Below, one piece after another: positions 1 to 4,490 of a stretch of DNA of 6,132 nt. This DNA is from an uncultured Clostridium sp. GTDB taxonomy: Bacteria > Bacillota > Clostridia > TANB77 > CAG-508. Made by a program: the position numbers and the translations under genes. The DNA is taken from positions 1 to 6,132 of the forward strand of contig CAMEUC010000091.1 of NCBI GenBank assembly GCA_945937855.1, in the 5' to 3' direction. The notes beneath the pieces are model-generated. The model saw only the letters and a program-made list of their open reading frames with translations, ran no database searches and was not told the DNA's origin. The first letter of the stretch is position 1, and every line of letters starts with the position of its first letter.

Positions 1-126
1 TGTGTAGGATATTTAATACCACTTGCAGATGTAAAATGCAAAAAATTAATAGTTAATCATCATGAAGGAACTAACGAAAATTTTAAATGTACTGCATTAG
101 AAATAAATTTGGAGGATTTAAAATGA
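1..126 (+). CDS. C-terminal end of an unidentified protein (partial)
   Basis: Frame 1 is open from the first base to a TGA at 124-126 and gives 41 residues ending ALEINLEDLK. The gene begins outside the window. The stop overlaps the ATG of the next gene in an ATGA arrangement, and that gene's ribosome binding site (GGAGG, 111-115) lies inside this reading frame, so the two are almost certainly co-translated. The residues include two cysteines and a His-His pair, but I recognise no domain. From position it belongs to the early/replication operon. The function is unknown. Confidence 0.7.
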   Translation, partial: CVGYLIPLADVKCKKLIVNHHEGTNENFKCTALEINLEDLK

Positions 127-302
127 GTATATGTGAATATAGTGTAAATATGAAAAACAAATGTGGAAATTGTAGAGATTTTAAATTGTATGATGAAACT
201 GGAATTATAGGAATGTGCAATTCAGAGATAAGCAAAATAAAAAACAAACAATATAGAAGTATGATGTCTAAATGTTGTACTTGTATTAGGAGGATAAAAT
301 GA
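123..302 (+). CDS. small cysteine-rich, probably zinc-binding protein (59 aa)
   Basis: A 59-residue protein starts at ATG 123, seven bases after GGAGG (111-115). An in-frame ATG at 87 has no ribosome binding site and was not chosen. It has seven cysteines: C4, a CGNC knuckle at C14-C17, C32, and C51, C52 and C54 near the end. C14/C17 with C32 and one of the C51-C54 group could bind one zinc ion, which is inference. The C-terminus is basic (RRIK). Small Cys-rich proteins of this kind are common in phage early operons and are usually unassigned; I do not recognise a named family. The stop overlaps the next start (ATGA at 299-302), and the AGGAGG for that gene (288-293) lies within this one, so translation is coupled. 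Confidence 0.8.
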   Translation: MSICEYSVNMKNKCGNCRDFKLYDETGIIGMCNSEISKIKNKQYRSMMSKCCTCIRRIK

Positions 303-949
303 AAGATATAGTTGGACAAAGATTTGGGAAATTAATTGTAATAAAAAGAGTTGAAAATGATAAATTTAATCGTTCTAAATGGTTATGTAAATGTGATTGT
401 GGAAATTATAAAATAATTGCAGGAACATTTTTAAGAACTCATAAGACTAATAGTTGTGGTTGTTTATTTAAAGAAGTTCATTCTAAAAGTAAATTTAAAA
501 ATAAGAAACAAAAAGAATTCAATAGAATATATAGTATTTTAAATGGAATGAAGAATAGATGCTATAATATTAAAAGTAAAGATTACAATAATTATGGAAA
601 TCGAGGAATAAAAATTTGTAATGAATGGTTAGATAAAGAAAATGGAGTTGATAATTTTTATAATTGGGCAATTAATAATGGATATAAAAATAATTTAACA
701 ATAGATAGAATAGATGTAAACGGAAACTATGAACCAAATAATTGTAGATGGATTACTTGCAAAAAACAATGTAATAATCAAAGAACAAATAGAATAATTG
801 AATATAAAGGTAAAAGAAAAACTTTATCCGAATGGTCAGAAGAACTAAATATAAAATATTCTACATTAAACAACAGGATTAATACAAATCATTGGACAAT
901 AGAAAGAGCTTTTACACAGAAAGTGAGGAAATTTAATGATTTCAAATAA
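299..949 (+). CDS. HNH-like putative homing endonuclease / DNA-binding protein
   Basis: This 216-residue protein has three visible parts. The N-terminus (1-56) carries C30-x-C32-x-C34 and C53-x-C55, a likely zinc ribbon. The centre (75-155) carries the signature DRIDVNGNYEPNNCRW (136-151), preceded by RIYSILNGMKNRC and NYGNRGI. This pattern is typical of the phage proteins annotated as HNH endonucleases or HNH/AP2-like DNA-binding proteins. The C-terminus (about 169-205, GKRKTLSEWSEELNI, then W199 and RAF) resembles the NUMOD-type helix-turn-helix that follows many homing nucleases. Translation starts at ATG 299 after a perfect AGGAGG and is coupled to the gene before it. Such genes are often selfish insertions between replication genes. 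No split host gene is visible here, so free-standing homing activity is inference. A regulatory DNA-binding role without cleavage is the alternative. Confidence 0.8.
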   Translation: MKDIVGQRFGKLIVIKRVENDKFNRSKWLCKCDCGNYKIIAGTFLRTHKTNSCGCLFKEVHSKSKFKNKKQKEFNRIYSILNGMKNRCYNIKSKDYNNYGNRGIKICNEWLDKENGVDNFYNWAINNGYKNNLTIDRIDVNGNYEPNNCRWITCKKQCNNQRTNRIIEYKGKRKTLSEWSEELNIKYSTLNNRINTNHWTIERAFTQKVRKFNDFK

Positions 950-1340
950 AAAAATAGGGTCTAAATTTGAAAAAGATTTTGCTAATTTTTTGGCTTCAAA
1001 AAATTATTGGGTTCATTTTATAGAAGGAGCTGCACATATAGGAAGCCAGCCTTGTGATATAATTGCAATAAAAAGAGATTTCCCTGAATTATATGATTGT
1101 AAAACATTAAATAATAAAAGTGGATTATTTCCAATATCAAGAATTGAAGAAAATCAAAGACTTGCTTATGAAAGAATTAGAGAATGTAGAAATCCAGAAA
1201 CTATATTTTCATTAGCAATTCTTTGGAATAATAATTTATATTATATTGATTTTGATGATATAGATTTTAACAAGAAGAGTATAGATTTAAAAGAAATATC
1301 GCCATATAAGAAAGGATTTTATGATGAAAATAATTGTTGA
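936..1340 (+). CDS. RecU-like Holliday junction resolvase / PD-(D/E)xK nuclease
   Basis: A 134-residue protein with the layout of small phage RecU-like nucleases. It has GSKFEKDFANFL (8-19) with E12 in the first helix, D41 in the strand CDIIAI, D54-C-K56 as the (D/E)xK step, then FPISRIEENQ (65-74) with Q74 in the following helix. In this fold E12, D41, D54 and K56 would hold the metal and cleave DNA. RecU proteins resolve Holliday junctions, and phage versions commonly lie beside a helicase, as here. At 134 residues it is shorter than bacterial RecU and closer to the phage forms. The start at 936 follows GAGG (925-928) and overlaps the previous gene by 14 nt; its own end overlaps the helicase start by 20 nt. 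The PD-(D/E)xK class is fairly secure. Junction-specific activity is inferred from family resemblance. Confidence 0.72.
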   Translation: MISNKKIGSKFEKDFANFLASKNYWVHFIEGAAHIGSQPCDIIAIKRDFPELYDCKTLNNKSGLFPISRIEENQRLAYERIRECRNPETIFSLAILWNNNLYYIDFDDIDFNKKSIDLKEISPYKKGFYDENNC

Positions 1341-2697
1341 CAATATTATAAGAATAATAAATGCAGAACCTGTAATAGAAAAATATTGTAAAAGTAATTT
1401 AGAAATAGATAATCCTCAATATGCACAAAATGAAAGATTAGGATTTCCAACTTATAATATTCCAAGAAGATTGTATTGGTATGAAAAACACGGAAATGAC
1501 TATATATTACCTTTTGGTTGTTTTAAAGATATTTATAAGATTTATCCAATTAAAGAAGATTATTCATTAAAATGTTTAAATCCTAATATTATTTATTATA
1601 AAAGCAATATAAAATTGTTTGATTATCAAGAAAAGGCAAAAAATGAAGCTTTAAAATCTAAAAATGGAGTTATTGTTATGCCAGCTGGAAGTGGTAAAAC
1701 ACAAACTGCATTACAATTAATTAGTGAATTAGGTTTAAAAACTCTTTGGATTACGCATACTTACGATTTATTAAATCAAAGTTTTGATAGAGCAAAAAGT
1801 AATTTAGAAGGTGTTGGTCTTGGCAAAATAGCAGCAGGCAAAATAGATATAGGAACTCATATTACTTTTGCTACTGTCCAAACATTAGTAAAATTAGATT
1901 TATCACAATTTAAAAATGAATGGGATTGTATAGTTGTAGATGAAGGTCATAGGATTTGTGGAACTCCTGCTCAATTAGGAATGTTTTATAAAGTCATAAA
2001 TGCTTTATCTTGCAGATATAAGTATGCCTTAACTGCTACACCATTTAGAAATATAAAAGGAACAGAAAAAGCTTTATTTTCTTTAATTGGACCTATAATA
2101 TGTGAAGTTCCAAAAGAAGTAGTTTCAGAAAGAACTATTAAAGCAGAAATACAACCAATTTATACTGACTTTAAAATCCCTAGAGATGCCAAGAAAACAG
2201 ATGGAACAATAGATTATTCAAAATTAACAACATTTTTATCAGAAGATGAAGATAGAAATGAAATAATATTAGATATATTAAAAGAATGTAAAAATAATTA
2301 TACACTAGTTCTTGGAGATAGATTAACTCAACTTTCATATCTTCAAGAAAAAATAGGATATGGTGTAAAAATTGATGGAACTATGACAAGTAAAAAGAAG
2401 AAAGCACAAAGAGAACAATATATACAAGACATGAGAGATGGAAAAGAAAATTTATTATTTGCAACTTATGGATTGGCAAAAGAAGGTCTTGATATACCAA
2501 GATTAGATAGGCTTATTTTAGCAAGTCCTCATAGAGATAAAGCAACAATAATTCAATCAGTAGGAAGAGTAGAAAGAAAATTTGAAGGTAAAAAAACTCC
2601 ATTAGTTTATGATATTGTTGATAACACTCAATTTCATAGCAATATGTTCAAATCGAGAAAAACAATTTATAGGAAAAATGGAAATAGAATTTTATAA
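1321..2697 (+). CDS. superfamily 2 DEAD/DEAH-type helicase
   Basis: A 458-residue protein with a full set of SF2 motifs: LFDYQEKA (99-106, Q-like motif), Walker A PAGSGKT (121-127), Walker B DEGH (207-210), TATP (238-241, motif III), a motif V region around GLAKEGLDIP (384-393), and QSVGRVERK (412-420, motif VI with arginine fingers). This is an ATP-driven nucleic-acid translocase of the type often paired with a resolvase-like nuclease in Firmicute phage replication modules. The first 95 residues precede the helicase core and match no domain I know; they may bind DNA or a partner. ATG 1321 and ATG 1324 are both possible. AAAGGA (1311-1316) is better spaced for 1324. It overlaps the nuclease gene and ends the first + strand operon; transcription probably runs into the RNA region downstream. 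The exact substrate is not visible. Confidence 0.93.
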   Translation: MMKIIVDNIIRIINAEPVIEKYCKSNLEIDNPQYAQNERLGFPTYNIPRRLYWYEKHGNDYILPFGCFKDIYKIYPIKEDYSLKCLNPNIIYYKSNIKLFDYQEKAKNEALKSKNGVIVMPAGSGKTQTALQLISELGLKTLWITHTYDLLNQSFDRAKSNLEGVGLGKIAAGKIDIGTHITFATVQTLVKLDLSQFKNEWDCIVVDEGHRICGTPAQLGMFYKVINALSCRYKYALTATPFRNIKGTEKALFSLIGPIICEVPKEVVSERTIKAEIQPIYTDFKIPRDAKKTDGTIDYSKLTTFLSEDEDRNEIILDILKECKNNYTLVLGDRLTQLSYLQEKIGYGVKIDGTMTSKKKKAQREQYIQDMRDGKENLLFATYGLAKEGLDIPRLDRLILASPHRDKATIIQSVGRVERKFEGKKTPLVYDIVDNTQFHSNMFKSRKTIYRKNGNRIL

Positions 2698-2712
2698 TTT
2701 TTGATACCACTA

Positions 2713-2741
2713 TTGACAAAGACATAAAAATGTGTTATCAT
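2713..2741 (+). promoter_or_regulatory. near-consensus promoter of the small RNA / tRNA unit
   Basis: TTGACA (2713-2718) is a perfect -35 box, followed by a 17-base spacer and TATCAT (2736-2741) as the -10 box. Initiation would fall at about 2748-2751. No open reading frame follows, only structured sequence and a tRNA, so this promoter drives RNA genes. It lies just after the helicase stop codon. Confidence 0.8.
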
Positions 2742-2747
2742 AATTTT

Positions 2748-2882
2748 AATAATAGAATTCTTGGCGGAGTTTTATTAGGGCTATCTTTGTAGATAGATTT
2801 GCCCATAGAAAGTAGTCTATGGGGTGGATATTAGAAAAACATAACTAATATCGTGATATGATATTTTAGGACCACCTTTTTT
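2748..2882 (+). ncRNA. structured small RNA of unknown class, ending in an intrinsic terminator
   Basis: This is bounded by a near-consensus promoter and a hairpin followed by six T. It has three helices. H1 is GGGC plus TATCT (2778-2786), loop TTGT, then AGATA (2791-2795) and GCCC (2801-2804). H2 is CCCATAGA (2802-2809) with TCTATGGG (2816-2823) around a six-base loop. H3 is GGTGG (2823-2827) closing with CCACC (2872-2876), with GATATTAG/CTATTATC-like arms inside: 2827-2834 pairs perfectly with 2845-2852. H1 and H2 compete for CCC at 2802-2804, so the RNA may switch between folds. There is no useful reading frame; the longest ATG frame is nine codons. I checked it against the signatures I know for tmRNA, RNase P RNA, SRP RNA and T-box leaders and found no match. 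The 5' end is approximate. Confidence 0.6.
2823..2882 (+). terminator. intrinsic terminator at the end of the small RNA
   Basis: GGTGG (2823-2827) pairs with CCACC (2872-2876), immediately followed by TTTTTT (2877-2882). A perfect 8-bp inner hairpin (2827-2834 with 2845-2852) lies between and competes for G2827. Read-through would be needed for this promoter to reach the tRNA at 2986, so termination is probably partial, or the tRNA has another source of transcription. Confidence 0.55.
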
Positions 2883-2985
2883 ATCGTATTGCAGGCTAGG
2901 ATAATTCATAAACCTAGTTATGGATATACAATGAAATATCCCCTTTTTAGCTTTGTGGGTTGAGCTAAAATCAACCTACGGATTT
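2883..2985 (+). other. structured stretch before the tRNA, no protein gene
   Basis: There is no reading frame longer than about ten codons. Several inverted repeats are visible: CTAGG (2896-2900) with CCTAG (2913-2917); GGATAT (2922-2927) with ATATCC (2936-2941), then CC and five T, a weak terminator shape; TTTTAGCT (2945-2952) with AGCTAAAA (2963-2970); and GTGGGTTGA (2955-2963) with TCAACCTAC (2971-2979, one G-T pair). The last two are mutually exclusive. It may be a leader that controls or processes the tRNA. Confidence 0.45.
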
Positions 2986-3061
2986 AGCGAGATACTATCA
3001 ATGGCAGATGGCTAGGTTCATACCCTAGAGGTTGTAGGTTCAAGTCCTACTCTCGCAACCA
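2986..3061 (+). tRNA. tRNA with CAT anticodon, Met type (possibly Ile2)
   Basis: A 76-base cloverleaf with encoded CCA. The acceptor is AGCGAGA (2986-2992) against TCTCGCA (3051-3057), paired in six of seven positions. The D arm is CTAT, nine-base loop CAATGGCAG, ATGG. The anticodon stem CTAGG/CCTAG is perfect around loop TTCATAC, with CAT at 3019-3021. The variable loop is AGGTT. The T arm GTAGG/CCTAC has the canonical loop TTCAAGT, and the discriminator is A3058. The loop TTCATAC matches elongator tRNA-Met of Firmicutes as I know it. Oddities are an A1-A72 mismatch and no base between the D and anticodon stems. A CAT anticodon can also belong to tRNA-Ile2, which reads ATA after lysidine modification; that would suit the ATA-rich genes here. 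It follows the structured leader and is followed directly by terminators. Confidence 0.82.
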
Positions 3062-3062
3062 A

Positions 3063-3101
3063 ACCCTACAAAATATTTATATAAACATTAGGGTGTTTTT
3101 T
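3063..3101 (+). terminator. intrinsic terminator after the tRNA
   Basis: ACCCTA (3063-3068) pairs with TAGGGT (3089-3094), followed by G and six T. The loop is long (20 bases) and A+T-rich. The stem starts two bases after the CCA end of the tRNA, so it defines the 3' end of that transcript. Confidence 0.6.
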
Positions 3102-3107
3102 ATTGCT

Positions 3108-3140
3108 AAATAGTCAAATGAAAATTTGGCTATTTTTTTT
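3108..3140 (+). terminator. second, strong intrinsic terminator with GAAA tetraloop
   Basis: AAATAGTCAAAT (3108-3119) pairs along all 12 positions (one T-G wobble) with ATTTGGCTATTT (3124-3135) around a GAAA loop, followed by a T run to 3140 and more T after it. It backs up the previous terminator and isolates the next operon. Confidence 0.9.
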
Positions 3141-3149
3141 ATTTTTTTA

Positions 3150-3164
3150 TTGACTTCATGTCAA
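3150..3164 (+). promoter_or_regulatory. palindromic operator overlapping the -35 box
   Basis: TTGACttcatGTCAA is a perfect 5-bp inverted repeat with a 5-base centre that covers the whole -35 box. A dimer bound here would block RNA polymerase. The small HTH protein encoded directly downstream is the obvious candidate, giving autorepression. That link is inference. Confidence 0.5.
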
Positions 3165-3178
3165 GAGTGTGTTAAGAT
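3150..3178 (+). promoter_or_regulatory. promoter of the HTH / winged-helix / CHC2 operon
   Basis: TTGACT (3150-3155), 17-base spacer, TAAGAT (3173-3178). The start would be about 3185, giving a leader of about 20 bases before the HTH gene. It lies right after the double terminator, so the operon is transcribed independently of the genes to its left. Confidence 0.7.
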
Positions 3179-3203
3179 AAAGATATAGAAAGGAGTGAAT
3201 AAA

Positions 3204-3401
3204 ATGTATTTTATAAAAGATGGTATTGTTATTAATAAAGATATTTCACAAGTAGAAATGGCAAAAGAAATAGGCTGTTCTCAAGAAACATTATCAAGAA
3301 TTTTAAATAAAAAACAAGGTTGTAGTAAAACTTTAGCTTATGCAATAACTAAATTAATTAATCCAGATTTTGAAATATCTACACTATTTGAAATAAAATA
3401 G
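3204..3401 (+). CDS. small Cro/CI-like helix-turn-helix regulator (65 aa)
   Basis: ATG 3204 follows AAAGGAG (3189-3195) with eight bases between. A GTG at 3195 lies inside that ribosome binding site, so it was rejected as the start. After a short N-terminal strand (MYFIKDGIVI), residues 15-39 form a helix-turn-helix: QVEMAKEIG, turn at C25-S26, then recognition helix QETLSRILN. This is the pattern of Cro/CI and XRE proteins. At 65 residues the protein is essentially one DNA-binding domain with a short tail, so it would act as a dimer with no ligand or cleavage domain. It heads its operon and has a palindrome over its own promoter, which suggests autoregulation. Its DNA target elsewhere in the genome is unknown. 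Confidence 0.85.
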   Translation: MYFIKDGIVINKDISQVEMAKEIGCSQETLSRILNKKQGCSKTLAYAITKLINPDFEISTLFEIK

Positions 3402-3435
3402 TTATCCACATAGTTGTGGACAACTTTGTGGAAGA
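3402..3435 (+). promoter_or_regulatory. cluster of DnaA-box-like sequences, possible replication origin element
   Basis: TTATCCACA (3402-3410) is a perfect DnaA box on the + strand. TGTGGACAA (3415-3423) is TTGTCCACA on the other strand, another consensus-class box. TGTGGAAGA (3427-3435) is a weaker third copy on the - strand (7 of 9). The first two form the inverted repeat TCCACA-TAGT-TGTGGA. They lie between the HTH stop and the winged-helix gene, inside a replication-type operon. They may recruit host DnaA to an origin, or serve as an operator for the neighbouring regulator. No clear AT-rich iteron set was found beside them. Confidence 0.5.
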
Positions 3436-3446
3436 AGGTAGATAAA

Positions 3447-3848
3447 ATGATTTTAGATGAAAATACACAAGAATTAGTAACAAGAAATAAAAAAATAAAA
3501 TTGATACCAAATGAATTTAAACTTATGCAATTTTTAATAAAAAACAGGAATAGAAATTGCACATATAAAGAATTGATAATGTATATATATAATACTAGTG
3601 AAGAAGATTATGTTTATTTCAAATCTCCTTTATTAACTATAATTAGAAGAATTAAAAAGAAACTAAAAAATGAAGATTTAATTATAAAAACAATTCATGA
3701 TTATGGAGTATTTATTAGATATAATATAAATATTGAAGTTAAGAAAAGAATTGAAAAATTTTTAATAGAGCAAGAAATATTAAAATTAAAAGATGAAATT
3801 GAAGAAAAGAAAAATAAAATTAAATTATTAGAGGAAAGTATAAAATGA
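3447..3848 (+). CDS. winged-helix DNA-binding protein, OmpR/PhoB type without receiver
   Basis: The chosen start is ATG 3447, eight bases after AGAAGG (3433-3438). An ATG at 3414 falls inside the DnaA-box cluster and lacks a ribosome binding site. Of 133 residues, about 15-93 match the transcriptional regulator C-terminal fold: IPNEFKLMQFLIKNRNR, then TYKELIMYIY, then LLTIIRRIKKKLK as recognition helix, and IKTIHDYGVFIRY as the wing hairpin. The two-component receiver domain normally found in front is absent, so phosphorylation control is unlikely. Residues about 98-131 are charged and heptad-like (EKFLIEQEILKLKDEIEEKK), a likely coiled coil for dimerisation. Its stop overlaps the CHC2 gene start (ATGA, 3845-3848). 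It could regulate late genes or bind the DnaA-box region just upstream. Both roles are inference. Confidence 0.78.
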   Translation: MILDENTQELVTRNKKIKLIPNEFKLMQFLIKNRNRNCTYKELIMYIYNTSEEDYVYFKSPLLTIIRRIKKKLKNEDLIIKTIHDYGVFIRYNINIEVKKRIEKFLIEQEILKLKDEIEEKKNKIKLLEESIK

Positions 3849-4372
3849 AAGATGAAATATTAAATATATTAAATATGAAAGATATTCTAAATAAATATGG
3901 AATAGAAATAAAAAAATATATGTGTCATTGTCCTTTTCATAAAGATAATTCTCCTAGTATGAAAGTTTATGAAAAAAGTTTTTATTGTTTTTCTTGTAAT
4001 AGAACAGGGGATTTAATTGAATTTGTTAAGCAATATTTTAATTTAAATTTCCAAGAAGCTATGGAAAAAATAAATTTTGATTTTGGCTTAGGATTAAAAA
4101 CAAGAGGAAGATTAAATAAAGAACAATTATTCAAATTACAAAAACAACAAGAAATAAAGAAAAAACAAGAAGAATATAGAAAACAGCTAATAACTAAAAA
4201 ACTAATAAAAGCATCTAACCATTATAGGATTTACAATAGAATTATAGATAATTTAAATAAAGAAATAACAAAAGATAATTGGGAAGAAAAAGTTGAAGTT
4301 ATTGCTTTTTTACAGGAAAAAGTAGAGTTATTAGATTTATATATGGAAAATTTATTAAATAAAAAAAACTAG
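3845..4372 (+). CDS. CHC2 zinc-finger (DnaG-type primase N-terminal domain) protein
   Basis: A 175-residue protein starting at ATG 3845 after GAGGAAAG (3831-3838), coupled to the gene before it. Residues 10-62 are a CHC2 zinc finger: C29-P-F-H32, then the SPSMKVY strand, then C48-F-S-C51 and TGDLIEFV. Those four residues are the expected zinc ligands. In DnaG this domain recognises the priming site on single-stranded DNA. The TOPRIM catalytic domain and helicase-binding domain are missing: after about residue 85 there is only a Lys/Gln-rich helical tail (KLQKQQEIKKKQEEYRK) and a second helical stretch. The protein therefore cannot make primers alone. It may supply template recognition to a separate primase, or bind host DnaB or DnaG. 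The TAG stop is inside the stem of the terminator that closes the operon. Confidence 0.85.
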   Translation: MKDEILNILNMKDILNKYGIEIKKYMCHCPFHKDNSPSMKVYEKSFYCFSCNRTGDLIEFVKQYFNLNFQEAMEKINFDFGLGLKTRGRLNKEQLFKLQKQQEIKKKQEEYRKQLITKKLIKASNHYRIYNRIIDNLNKEITKDNWEEKVEVIAFLQEKVELLDLYMENLLNKKN

Positions 4373-4391
4373 ATTTTTATCTAGTTTTTTT
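4361..4391. terminator. bidirectional terminator between converging operons
   Basis: AAAACTAGAT (4365-4374) pairs perfectly with ATCTAGTTTT (4379-4388) around TTTT. It has a T run on the right (4385-4391) and an A run on the left (4361-4368), so it works in both directions. It ends the CHC2 operon on + and the lysis/tRNA-Trp transcript on -. On the - strand the stem begins directly after the CCA of tRNA-Trp. Confidence 0.9.
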
Positions 4392-4465
4392 GGCACAGAT
4401 TAATGGATTTGAACCATTACCAACAATTTTGGAGATTGTCATGCTAACCATTACACTAAATCTGC
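4391..4465 (-). tRNA. tRNA-Trp (CCA anticodon)
   Basis: A 75-base cloverleaf on the - strand with encoded CCA. The acceptor is GCAGATT with AATCTGT (first pair G-T). The D arm is GTGT, loop AATGGTTA containing the GG pair, GCAT. The anticodon stem is ACAAT/ATTGT around loop CTCCAAA, anticodon CCA. The variable loop is TGGT. The T arm is AATGG/CCATT with canonical loop TTCAAAT, and the discriminator is G. The CTCCAAA loop and G73 are both typical of bacterial tRNA-Trp. It reads TGG only, so it gives no sign that TGA is recoded. It is the last gene of the lysis transcript, separated from the endolysin stop by a hairpin and from the terminator by nothing. Confidence 0.93.
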
Positions 4466-4468
4466 ATA

Positions 4469-4490
4469 TAATGAGCTTTACAGCTCATTA
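4469..4490 (-). promoter_or_regulatory. hairpin between endolysin and tRNA-Trp, probable RNA processing or stability element
   Basis: On the - strand, TAATGAGCT and AGCTCATTA form a perfect 9-bp stem around GTAA, a GNRA-type tetraloop. The first strand contains the endolysin stop codon. No T run follows, so it is not a terminator. It sits three bases before the tRNA and could guide cleavage that frees the tRNA or protect the mRNA end. Confidence 0.6.

Noticed and set aside
83..319. - strand frame of 78 codons over the Cys-rich gene
   Set aside because: It lies antisense to a gene with good start signals, has no ribosome binding site and has a hydrophobic low-complexity product expected from the complement of AT-rich coding DNA.
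2820..2880. T-box leader (GGGGTGGATATTAG resembles the start of the T-box motif)
   Set aside because: The conserved remainder (ACCGCG type) is missing, and no aminoacyl-tRNA synthetase or amino acid gene follows.
2748..3061. tmRNA, or a group I intron splitting the tRNA
   Set aside because: The tRNA has its own complete 5' and 3' halves at 2986-3061, and I see no tag reading frame and no intron core motifs upstream.
3338..3562. - strand frame of 74 codons over the winged-helix gene
   Set aside because: Antisense shadow without a ribosome binding site. It crosses the DnaA boxes and the ends of two real genes.
4391..4465. TGA recoded to tryptophan, because a phage tRNA-Trp is present
   Set aside because: The anticodon is CCA, not TCA, and TGA ends several genes at exact ATGA overlaps.
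4391..4465. Prophage attachment site in a tRNA gene
   Set aside because: No integrase and no duplicated tRNA end in the window. The tRNA is part of the lysis transcript.
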